Positions 1-12,100 of a DNA stretch of 64,000 nt are shown here, piece by piece. A program made the translations under genes and the position numbers. Under the pieces are notes generated by a model. The model had not been told where the DNA came from, searched no databases, and was given only the letters and a program-made list of their open reading frames with translations. Position 1 is the first letter of the stretch. Every line of letters starts with the position of its first letter. Source of the DNA: Dama dama (lineage: Eukaryota > Chordata > Mammalia > Artiodactyla > Cervidae); assembly GCF_033118175.1 (NCBI RefSeq), contig NC_083692.1, positions 88,950,501 to 89,014,500 of the forward strand, given 5' to 3'.

Positions 1-35
1 GAAAAAATAATTGTTTTTCCTTTCTCTTTCTCTAG

Positions 36-171
36 CATTGTGACTTCTTTATAAGTAAATATAGTAACCAGAAGAATCCACACTGTGTGTCCCTTTACAA
101 GCTGGCAAGTCCTGACGGTGACCCAACCTGCAAAACAAAAGAATTCTGGGCCACTATCTTGGATTCAGCAG
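36..171 (+). CDS. DPP8: DPP8 exon (seventh from the end)
   Basis: The acceptor is a pyrimidine-rich tract ending tctctag at 35, and the donor is gtactc at 172. The exon has 136 bases, enters in phase 0 and leaves in phase 1. The translation starts HCDFFISKYSNQKNPHC and ends EFWATILDSA, the last blade region of the beta-propeller. A longer open frame at 85-303 is a different frame and is not the gene. Confidence 0.93.
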
Positions 172-3100
172 GTACTCATTTTCCTGAACCCAATCTTAAG
201 TAAGATTAGTACATTAGTACTCTACACCTGTGTCGTAGGTCCACATTTCCTGAACAGAGTCTTCCCACCTCTCACCACTGCCTGTCCTTCGGCTGCTGAT
301 TGATCCCATCCCTCCTACTCTATCAATTATCAAATAAGGCTGGTTACCTCCTACTCCAGGCAGGAGCAAACTGGAAGGCCTTTTTGAAAATAAGATTAAA
401 ATAATCAAGATAACAGCTAGGAAGTGATTTATTCACATGTTTGGATGATTTCCCAGGTAAACAACTGAACTCGAACGTCATATAGACTGAACTAGTAACA
501 CTCTTGAGCAGGGAAGCTGCAGCTTTAAGGAATACCCAGCTGATAGCTTTCTTAAACTTCTACCAGCACTTGCAATGGCCATCTTAATAGAAGATAAATC
601 CTCATTTTGTATGGGAGTGAAGAGCACTGTGATTACCTGAATTTAAAATGCTTGATTTCTTAAATATAAACAGTGGACTAATATTTTATATTTTCTAACT
701 CATTTTATACCCAAATCCTTTTTTCTGTTAGGTATTTTCACCCATAAATATCTCCTAAAGGGTTAAGAAATTAGTGCAAAACCACAAGGTATGGGTATGT
801 TCTGATGTCCACAATTAGAATTGCTAATACGCTGATCTCTGCTTCGACTGGAACATCATCCAGTATACATAGACTCAGGAGAGGTCTGTGTAGCTTTGTA
901 AAATCAAACACTGATCATGATTTTTTTTTCTGGGTTCTGATTAGGCTTATTCTCTAATGATCATAAAGAAATGTTTTTTGAGCACCTGCTGTGAGCAAGT
1001 TAAGTTAATTCATGCTTTCAGTTTCTCATCAGGTATATGGCTTAACCATCGATAAGTTATACAAGCTGAGTGCAAAGTATTTGTGTTCTGCATGTAAATA
1101 CCTCCTGGGCTCCAAGGATTATTGATAATACTTTGTGTCTGCTTCTGAAATAGATAATTTGATATGTTCATTAGATTTCCTTTCTTAAATATATCCATTT
1201 GTGTTTAATTTCTTGCTTATCATCTAAAGGAGAGATAGTTAGTTATTAGGGTAGTGGGTTTATGGTATTTTTTCCTTGCTCTCAGATTGCCAAGCTCCCA
1301 TAAGAACTTTACAGAATGTGTTACCTCCTCCAGGTCCTCTTCCTGACTATACCCCTCCAGAAATTTTTTCTTTTGAAAGCACTACTGGATTTACATTGTA
1401 TGGGATGCTGTACAAACCTCATGATCTACAACCTGGAAAGAAATACCCCACTGTGCTGTTTATATATGGTGGTCCTCAGGTAGGCATATTTATGTACATA
1501 TGTGTATGTGTTTTTATTTTCTTCTTTTTAGATAATTTGTTATTTAAATGTCTGGTCAGTTGTTTAAGATTTGAGCATTGCTGAGCCTCTGCTATTACTG
1601 ACTGTGGCTTATGCCCTTCTTACCCAGTTTAGGAGTTTAGGAAGCTGGGTTTTGTTAGGTAGCAAATTTGAAAATCAGTGTCACTTTCCTTTTTTTGGCC
1701 ATGATGCTTTGCTGGTGGGATCTTAGTTCCCCAACCAGGGATTGAACCAGGGCCCTTGGCAGTGAAAGTGCAGAGTCTTAACCACTGGCTGCTGCTAAGT
1801 CGCTTCAGTCATGTCCGACTCTGTGCGACCCCATGGACGGCAGCCCACCAGGCTGCCCCGTCCCTGGGATTCTCCAGGCAAGAACACTGGAGTGGTTGCC
1901 ATTTCCTTCTCCAATGCATGAAAGTGAAAAGTGAAAGTGAAGTTGCTCAGTTGTGTCCGACTCTTAGCGACCCCATGGACTGCAGCCTACCAGGCTCCTC
2001 CGACCATGGGATTTTCCAGGCAAGAGTACTGGAGTGGGTTGCCGTTGCCTTCTCGGAATGCCTGGGAATTCCCTCAATGTCAATTTCTTAATTCACGGTG
2101 AGGACTATAACTGTCATGGGGAATGTAATAGTCATGTCGGTTAGTAAATATGTTGTATTCTAGGTAGAGAACTTGTTTGGAAAATGATATTAAATAATTA
2201 AATGTCTTGGTTATAAAAGAGTCTTAACAGATATTTTTGAAACCTTTGGTATCCTAATGAATTCCCCCTCTTCATTCTAAGGCCAGATCTCTCAAGCAAG
2301 CTATAATACTTATCAGCTAGTTAAGGCAGCTGCTGGAGAAGGAGATGGCAGCCTATTCCAGTACTCTTGCCTGGAGAATCCTGTGCACAGAGGAGCCTGG
2401 TGGGCTGCTGTCATAGGGTCTCACAGAGTCGGACACGACTGAAGCGACTTAGCATGCATGCATGCATTGGAGAGGAAATGGCACCCCACTCCAGTATTCT
2501 TGCCTGGAGAATCCCAGGGACAGAGGAGCCTGGTGGGCTGCCGTCTGTGGGGTTGCACAGAGTCGGACACGACTGAAGTGACTTAGCAGCAGCAGCAAGG
2601 CAGCTGCTAAATGGCACGAGTCCACATGTCACACAGCTTTTACATAGAGAAGCTGGAATTTAAACCCAGGGCTTCCCACTGGAAAAAAATAAATAAATAA
2701 AAAATAAATAAATAAACCCAGGGCTTCCCAGGTGGAATTAGTGGTAAAGAATCTGCCTGCCAATGCAGGAGACCCAAGACATGCAGTTTGATCCCTGGGT
2801 TGGAAAGATCCCCTTGAAGAGGACATGGCAACCCACTCTAGTATTCTTGCCTGGAGAACCCCATGGACAGAGGAACCTGGTGGGCTACAGTCCATGGGGT
2901 CGCAAAGAGTCAGACGTAACTGAAGCAGCTTAATACCCCACATACTATTCTTCAGCACTGCAAGTTTACACCTTGATTTTCTTTTTTTTCTGCATTAAAT
3001 ATTAGCATGTGAATATTAAGGAAATTTTACTATCAGAGTAAAGTGTTTTGGGTAGGTTAGTTGGTTAACTGGTAATTTTTTTTTAAAGTTTAATCTTGGT

Positions 3101-6100
3101 TATATACCTCACATTGAGTCCCTAAAGAAGTTAGAAGTACACTATTTTTGTCCTGATATAACTCTCTCTCTTTTTTAAGGTTAATTTATTTTTGATGGTG
3201 CTGGGTCTCTGTTGCTGCACTCAGGCCTTCTGTAGGTCTGGCCAGCAGGGGCTCCTCTTTGTTGCGGTTGCGCAGGCTTCTGGCTGTGATGGCTCCTCTC
3301 GCCGCAGAGCACAGGTCTAGGTGCGCGGGCTTCCCAGCTTCAGGAATCGCAGCTCCTGGGCTCTGGAGCACAGGCTGAGGAGTTGTGGCACATGGACTTG
3401 CACCATGGCATGTGGGATCTTCCCAGACCAGGGATTGAACCTGTGACTCCTGCATTGGCAGATGGATTCCTATCTACTGTACCATCACGGAGGTCCAATT
3501 ACAGCTCTAGAATTCAGTAAATACCCTATTTCATAGTTACATCCAGTTATTCAGATCTGGAAGTGTATCTAGGTGTCAAGTTATCCAAAACATAAAAGGT
3601 AGCTACATAAGCCATAACATCTCAGCAATGATGATCATATATCAACTTAAATCACTTTGCCATTGTTTAATGTGTTTTACAAACAAAACGTGATTTGCAT
3701 TTACATAGTAGTTATCTACACATAAATTATGAAAGAGTTAAATGAAACTTCTCTTAAAAACTTGGAAGCCAGATCTTTGTGAACTTAAAGGTATAATATA
3801 AAGAAATTCAGAGAAATTACAGGACATTCTTAAAAGCTTTACATGTTCTTTTATTTAAGAAGGATGTTTCTTCTTCCCAATGAAGAAATGATATATGAGA
3901 TATGTGAAAAACATACTATAAAAACTAGCTGGTTATCTAGATTTTTAAGACTAAAGGACTCCTTATATTAGTGAAGTGAAGTGAAGTTGCTCAGTCATGT
4001 CCGACTCTGTGACCCCATGGACTGTAGCCTGCCAAACTCCTCAGTTCATGGGATTTTCCAGGCAAGAGTTCTGGAGTGGGTTGCCATTTCCTTCTCCAGG
4101 GGATCTTCCCGACCCAGGGATTGAACCTGGGTCTCCCATATTGTAGGCAGACGCTTTACCAGGGAATCCCCCCTTATATTAGTAATTAAGTTTAAAAAGT
4201 CTAAGCCATATGAAAAGATAGTGTCACTAATCATTAGGGAAATGCAAATCAAAACCACAATGAGATAGCACTTCATACCCTTTAGAATAGCTCTTTTTTC
4301 TAATAAAAGGGAAAATAATAAATGTTGGTGAGGATGTAGAAAAATTGGAACTCTACTTTGCTGATGGGAATGTAAAATGATGCAGCTGCTGTGAAAAACA
4401 ATATAGCAGTACTTCAAAAATTTACACATAGAGTTAAAGTCTGATCCAGCAATCCCATCAGGCCACACACCCAAAGGGATTGAAAGCAAAGACTCAGATA
4501 CGTGTTTGAGTTACAAGTATGCAGTGTCAATTGCAACATCATTCACAATAGCCAAAAGATGGAAGCAACCCCAGGGTCCATTGATAGACGAATGGGTAAA
4601 CAAAATGTGATATATAAAGGAATATTATGCAGCCTTTAAAAAGGTTGAAATTCTGACTTATGCTACATGGATGAACCTTGAGGACATTATGCTAAGTGAA
4701 GTAAGCCAGGCACAAAAGGATAAATATTGTATTATTCCACTGGTGTGAGATACCCAGAAGAAGCAAATTCATAGAGATAGAAAGTAGAATAGAACTTGTC
4801 AGGGGCTGGGGGAGGGATAGGAAATTATTGTTTAAAGATTTGAAGTTTCTGTTTGAGATGATGAAAAGGCTCTGTAAATCAGTAGTGGTGGTGGTTGTAC
4901 AACAGTGTGAATGTACTTAATACCACTAAAATAGAGCTGTTTGTTTCTCAACGTGTTTTTTGGATGCATTCAAATTTGGTGAGCCCACAGGAAAATCTGG
5001 TATTCAGTCTGCAGGGAGATTTCACTCTTAAGACTTTGAGTGATAGAATCGGTTGGCACTTCAACCCATTGGGAGATCATTCATCCTTGTGTTTGATAAT
5101 AATTTTGATTAGTTATGAGAGACTCCTTAATGTAAGACCAGATCTTTCTACTAGCCCACAGTAACCTTGCAAAATTTGATTAAATCCTAAAAGTGATCCA
5201 AGCCTTTTTTTTTTTTCTTCCCTTGGTAGGTATTCAGATCAAAGTGGGAGTCTTTTTAAATAGGAACAGTGTCTCAATTCATAACATGAAAGGAATTACT
5301 TCCTGATTAAATTTGCAATGCCTGCAGTAGGATATAAGTGAAACCAAGGAAAGCAACAAATAATTCTATTTGAAGTTAAGGCTTATTGCTTTAAACTTTT
5401 TATTGATAACAGTAGTGTTGTTTAAAAATGTTTATTTAACAAATACTTATGATACTTCCTATGTGTCGGACACTGTTCTGCAAACATAAATGCATAAGAG
5501 AGGTTAAAATAGCAGAATACAGGTTTTAAAGAATTGATACTGAAGAAAACTTTCGAATTCTTGGTGCTAAAGGGCATTGTGTTTAAGTACCTTCTTCTAA
5601 GAAGAAGCAGGCCTTGAGGCTGCAAAGGCAGAAATACTGGCTCTGGGGGAAAATGTTCTTATCAGGCAACTGAGGCCATCTTTGGTGATTTACAGCAGGC
5701 AAAGAAGTGAGTTAATTTTCTTACATGTTTGTATTTGTGTTCTTCTAGGCTTACTACTTCTTTTTGCAGCTACCTTCCTTTAAAAACAAGCACCTTTGCC
5801 CACCAAACACCTCTTCCCAAGGTAGAAAGGAAAACCATCATTCTCTATTTTTCATTTATTCATTCAGCAAATAGTCACTGAGCACCTATTATGTACCAAG
5901 CAGTATTCTAGGCAAAGAGGATAACCACAGTGAACAAGTCAGACTAATGCCCCACCCTCATGAAGATTAATGAGGAAAATAAGATAAATTATGTAACTTC
6001 ATATAATGGAAGTGTTAATGAATAATTGTTGAGAAGGGAGATAACAAAGTGACTAAAATGAGGGTTCTGATCGGAAGGTCAGGGAAGCTCTCGAGGTTGC

Positions 6101-9100
6101 AGAGGATGAGAAGGGATGAGCCATGTTAAAATTGCTGAAGGAAGAGCATTCCAGACTGAGGGAAGAGTAAGTCTCAAGGTCCTGGGGTTAGAACCAACTC
6201 GATATAGTTGGTAGGAAGACTAGAATACAGTGCTCAAGGGGGAGAAATGGTGTGAGATGAGGTGAGAGAATAGCCAAGGACTAAGTAATGTAGGGTCTCG
6301 AAGGCAGTGGTAAGGAGTTTAGATCTTACTCTGATCTAAATGCCCTGCCATTAGAAGGAGCCAAGATATAAAGTCATACCTGATTTACATTTTTAAAACA
6401 TTGTTCTGTTACTGTGAGAATAGACTATATGGAGGACAAGTATAGAAACAGAAAGACCTGTTTGGCAGTTGTTACAGTGGTAACTAAACATCCAGAAGTT
6501 CAAAAGGAAGATTTTTTTGTACACGCCCACCTCCAGTCTAGCCCAGTAAATGATCAGTAGATGTTTATTGAGTGAAGATAGCGTCAATTCTTATTTTAAT
6601 TCCTGACTAACTTGGTTTTCCCAATTGTTTCCACCAGAGAATGCGTTCTCAATTTTGCCAGAATCCATTTTTTGTTTATTATCTGTCTTTGTTGTTGCGG
6701 TTTAGTCCCCCAGTTGTGTCTGACTCTTTGCGACCCCATGGATTGCAGCACGCCAGGCCTCCCTGTCCCTCACCATCTCCTGGAGTTTGCCCAAGTTCAT
6801 GTTCATTGTATTGGTGATGCCTTCCAGCCGTCTCTTCCTCTGATACCCTCTTCTCCTTCTGCCCTCAATCTTTCCCAGCATCAGGGACTTTTCCAGTGAG
6901 TCATCTGTTCGCGTCAAATGGCCAGAATACTGGAGCTTCAGCTTCAGTCCTTCCAGTGAATATTCAGGGTTGATCTTCCTTAAGATTGACTGGTTTGTCC
7001 CAGCTTCTGGCACCAAGAAACGGAACAAAACAAAAGATTGGTTTGATCTCTTGCTGTCCAAGGGTCTTCTCCAGCACCACAGTTGAAGGCATCAGTTCTT
7101 TGGCATTGTACCTTCTTTATGGTCCAGCTCTCACAATCGTACGTGACCCCTGGGAAGACCATAGCCTTGACTGTACGGACCTTTGTCGGCAGAGTAATGT
7201 CCCTGCTTTTCAACACGCTGTCTAGGTTTGTCATAGCTTTCCTGCCAAGAAGCAACTGTCTTATGGTTTCATGGCTGCAGTCACCATCTGCAGTGATTTT
7301 GGAGCCCAAGAAGAGGAAATCTGTCACTACTTCCACCTTTTCCCCTTCTGTTTACCATGCAGTAATGGGTCTGGATGCCATTATCTTAGTTTTTTAAATA
7401 TTTAATCTTAAGCCAGCTCTTATACTCTCCTCCTTCACCCTCATCAAGAGGCTCTTTAGTTCCTCTTTGCTCTTAGGGTCCACCAAAACCTTAAGCTTCT
7501 GTCGTTTTTTGCCCATTAGTTAAAGTCTTCTTTTCACTGGAGAGTTTACTTCTGTTGAAGCACTAAACTGCATTTAACTTCTCAGTCATTTTGAAGTATA
7601 GTTTCTAGGGTGCTAAAGTTTTTTAAGAATTATCTTACCTTTTGCACTGATCTGTGTAACAGGAAAAAGTAAGCTAACTGGTCACAGTATTTTATTAAAG
7701 TACTTAAGTTTTCCCTCTACTGGTCAGAGACAATCCCGGAAGATACAACTAGGGAGAAAAAAAAATGGTCCTGTTCGTCATTTGAAGGGTGCATTTCTTT
7801 CTCAAGGTAGAAGTAATCATTTTAGTAACTTTTTTTATGGAATAGACTAAATCATTTATCTTATAGTAGTTAATATCTAGATTATAATTTTGAAGTCTGT
7901 AATTGTTCATTAATCCTCTGAACTTTGCATGTGAAGTTAAGAAAGAAAAGAAATAACATAAACATGAAAAGATTTAAGTTAATTTAAAAATATATCAGGG
8001 AAGGGGAAAGAGGGAGTTTAAACAGTGACCATAAAAAAAAAAATCTGCATTATGCAAGATGAATAAGTTCTAGAGATCTGCTGTGCAAAATTGTCCTCTA
8101 TGATTAACAAAACAGTATTGTACACTTAAATTTTTAGGAGGGTGCATTTTATGTGTTCTTGCCACAAGAAAATAATTTCATTTTATAGGCAAAATAATAT
8201 TTAAAATGTAAGCTTTCTGTTTTTAGCAGCATCCTGCCTCTCTAATTTGCTTTTGTGTGCTACCATAGAATACATTTCACTGAAGTTGTCCTTCTTCCTC
8301 AGGTGCAGTTGGTGAATAATCGGTTTAAAGGAGTGAAGTACTTCCGACTGAACACCCTGGCCTCTCTGGGCTATGTGGTTGTGGTGATAGACAACAGGGG
8401 GTCCTGTCACCGAGGGCTTAAATTTGAAGGCGCCTTTAAGTATAAAATGGTGTGTGAGCATACCAGCGTTTCTCTTTTACAGACGTTTGCATTTTTTGGT
8501 GCTTTGTTTGATGTGAAACCCCAGAGACAGAAACGGGGGAAGGGGCTGTGCGTTAGTGTGCACCTGCACATGTGTGAGCCTGTGTCTGGGGGTGGGGGGG
8601 AAGGTGCCACCCGATGCTCACTAGGCTATTCCACCCTACCTATGTGTAGCTTTGTGGAGCTGAGATAGAGCCACTTTTACATAGAAACCCCCTCTCTTTC
8701 TATTTTTTATGTCCAGTTTAGCCAGAAGGCATCACATTTAGTTTTCAGCATCCTGTACACTATTAAGAGGAATAATTGAGATTTGTTCTGTCCTCTGTGA
8801 AGAGAGAAACCAACTGGTTAGTGCCTTCCTTGTGACAAGCCTCTTTCTCTCTACAGGAAGCTTTAAATGCTACCTTTTAGAGATGCCCAATGTCCTTTCT
8901 GCTGCTTTGGGAAATGATGAGAATCCGATGTTCCTTTTGCACAGTAAGGCAGTTACTGTGTTTGCCAGTGTATTGGACATGCTGAGTAAGACATGGGGAT
9001 TTTCTCCCACAGCCAGTTCTTTGACCTTATGTTGTATTCTCATGTAAGTTTTTGTTTTTATTTTTGTTTTTGGCTCAGTGAAGTGAGATTGTGTGCACTG

Positions 9101-12100
9101 GCAGGCCTAGTAATACAGATAGGGTGGTGGTGATAGGAATTAGGACTATATAGGACTTTAAAGAAATTTTATGTTCAATTCCTAGAGGTATATAATGGGG
9201 AAAGAGGAGGACAAGACCTTAAGAGTGATTCCTTCCACTTTATTGCATTCAATTTAAAGAGAAGTAAAATTAGTCATCCACCTAAGGGGGCTAATTTTTC
9301 ATCTTTGGGTATAGGAAGGCTTGTTACAAGGAAGATGCTGACCTCTTAGCAGACAACAGAACAAATGGAAATGGGAAATACCCATATGACAAAGGACATT
9401 TTGGGTTGCAGTAGGAAAGAACTTTGTGACTAAGGGGTAACTAAACTCTAGGACAGGCTAGCAACAGAAGCTATAGACTCCTATCTCTAAGTAGAGTTAA
9501 AAATTTTTTTTCCAAGCCACAGAATCTCAATCAATAATAAGTTCTTTTGTAAAAAATAAAAAACCACAGGTGTTTTTAGTAAGAACTTCTGTCAGCTTTC
9601 AAAACACTCTTATAATGAGATTTTTATTTTATCAGAATCAGTGAAATGTTCTCCCTTTTTTGACAGGGTCAAATAGAAATTGACGATCAAGTGGAAGGAC
9701 TCCAGTATCTTGCCTCTCAATATGATTTCATTGACTTAGATCGTGTGGGCATCCATGGCTGGTCCTATGGAGGATACCTGTCCCTAATGGCGTTAATGCA
9801 GAGGTCAGATATCTTCAGGGTATGTGATTTCCTATGGTATTTCTTTTGCAATAAGGGTAGAATTTTCTATAAATTGAGATACAAGAAAAGAACCAATTTT
9901 CTGAAGTTGACAGTATTATGAAATGTTAGGGTTTGTGTGTTTAACAGCCATGAGAAATAATAGACTTGTCAACTTGTGGGATATATATTTATATTTCTTT
10001 ATCTGTATATATCTGTATAAAATACTTGTCAGCTTGATTAGTTATTAGCTATTAACAGACGTATGCCAGATATTACGGGAGATAGTCATGATTAGTAAAA
10101 CCCACATTCGTATTGGGTTGTGCTTATTTGTTTAATTATTGGGCTACAACCTCTGAGGGCAGGGATCTATCTGCCCTATACTGTATCCTCAGAGCCAAGC
10201 ACAATGCTTGGCGCATAGTAGGTCCTAAGTAAATCTGTACCAGATGAATAAACTACTAAATATATAAGCAGTGATTACAAATTTATAAACAACCTCTTAG
10301 AAAAATATGTTAGAAAAAAGATGCTAAAAACTGTTAAGAAAATGGAAATAATGAGTAGCGTTTTTTTATTTCATTAACATGATTTTTACAGTGGAAATTA
10401 TTTATTTTTAGAAATAAAAGTGATAGGGTTTTTGTATATTCAGATAATCTTTGTTTATAATAACCACAGAACGAACTCTGAATACTGCCATAATTTCCCC
10501 AGGCTTGCAAGAAAGTAATTACTTGTCAAGAAAGTAATTACAATATTTAAATATAAAACTGTGTGGGAGCCTTAAAATGAGACAAGTGTTTAGTACGTAA
10601 ATATATTTCATTCATTGTTTTAAATTCTGTACTGCCAACAGAAGCTAAAAACACAAAAAGGAAGAAAATGACTGCTCTTCCTATGCAAAGCCGACACTTG
10701 TCCCGTATTTTTCCTCAGCTTACACTGAGGCGCTCACATGCTCTAGTTCACCTCCTCGTCTAGTGGAGACTCTTGTGTTTATGTTTCATCCGGCCCAGGT
10801 TAAGGCTTTAGTGTGTGGCGCCTCTGGAACATGAAGCTAGCTGACTCATTAAGTATCAGGTTCTTGACCTTGGCATTCCCCTTTGATTTTCTGAGTTGCC
10901 TGAGACCATAATTGTGAGGCTAAAGCCTAAAGATAATTTTAGCCTATAAATTTGCAGTTACAGACTCTCAGTGTTAACCATTCTTTTCTGAACCACACTT
11001 GACTGTCACTGTTATCTTATGTAGGTTGCTATTGCTGGGGCCCCAGTCACTCTGTGGATCTTCTATGATACAGGCTACACGGAACGTTATATGGGTCACC
11101 CTGACCAGAATGAACAGGGCTATTACTTAGGATCTGTGGCCATGCAAGCAGAAAAATTCCCCTCTGAGTAAGTTCAAGCTTTAAAATTAAAATTATAAAT
11201 TTAAAATAGTATTTTTTAAGATTGTCTTTAATAATAAGGAAAGCTACAAATATGACAAAAATAAAACTAAAATTTTATGGATTACTGGAAGGCATGGCTG
11301 TTTTCTTAAAGCTGAATTATAGGCCAGTTCATATAATTTGGGTTTTTTAGCAAGTTATATATGAAGCAATTGCTGAAGTGCTAAAAGAAGCTTATTAATT
11401 AAGTATACCACTGTTTCCCTGGAGGAGGGCATGGCAACCCATTCCAGTATCCTTGCCTAGAGAATGTCCGTGGACAGAGGAGCCTGGCGGGCTACAGTCC
11501 ATGGGGTCGCAAAGAGTTGGACACGACTGAGCAACTAACCACAGCACAGCACCGCTGTTTCCCAGTGGAGAAAATCCCACTGCTGCTTACATGTATTTTA
11601 CAAAGAGCACATGTGATTGTTCTTTTTCTAGGGACATGCTATAATTATTGATGTATGCTAATATCTTAATAGGAAATTGAACACATGATTTACTTTTTTT
11701 CATTACATGTAGCATCTGGTTAATATATTACTAATTTAATGTTGAAATGTTGAATCCTTATTCTAACATTACAGTATAAGGAAGTTATTATAGTAGGTTA
11801 TGGTTAGTTTTAACAAGTTTAGTAGTTTTCCCAAATACTCTATTTTACCTCATCCTCTGATATTTCCATTTCTCCAGACCAAATCGTTTACTACTCTTAC
11901 ATGGGTTCTTGGATGAGAATGTTCATTTTGCACACACCAGTATATTACTGAGTTTTTTAGTGAGGGCTGGAAAGCCATATGATTTACAGGTGAGTTCTTT
12001 TAATTTTCTGATTAAAATAGTCATCATTCATGATTGGTTACTTTGGAATATAATAAACGATGGAATGAAGTTGAATTTTCAGCTGTGGCCACTCTCTGCC

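Larger units (their letters stand above)
1480..8302 (+). other. DPP8 intron rich in ruminant repeats
   Basis: This 6.8 kb intron holds CHR, Bov-A2 and Bov-tA SINEs, an L1 3' end, an ancient repeat at about 5.85-6.4 kb and a BovB fragment, listed separately. No further exon is needed, because the flanking exons join in phase and match the protein. Confidence 0.8.

Noticed and set aside
85..303. 72-codon open frame overlapping the first DPP8 exon
   Set aside because: It is in a different frame. The frame beginning at 36 gives the DPP8 protein and a proper donor at 172.
1756..2091. 111-codon open frame with repeated peptide motifs (and many similar ones elsewhere)
   Set aside because: Translation of a Bov-A2 SINE. 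The peptide pattern SRQEHWSGCHF / ARVLEWVA recurs at every Bov-A copy.
2440..2600. Tandem repeats that could suggest a CRISPR-like or satellite array
   Set aside because: They are the two monomers of a Bov-A2 dimer; no regular spacers exist.
6702..7336. Two 118-119 codon - strand open frames
   Set aside because: They are pieces of the BovB reverse-transcriptase polyprotein in a truncated element, not a host gene.
9061..9600. Possible additional DPP8 exon between 8450 and 9666
   Set aside because: KYKM joins directly to GQIE as in the known protein. No in-phase exon with both splice signals was seen.
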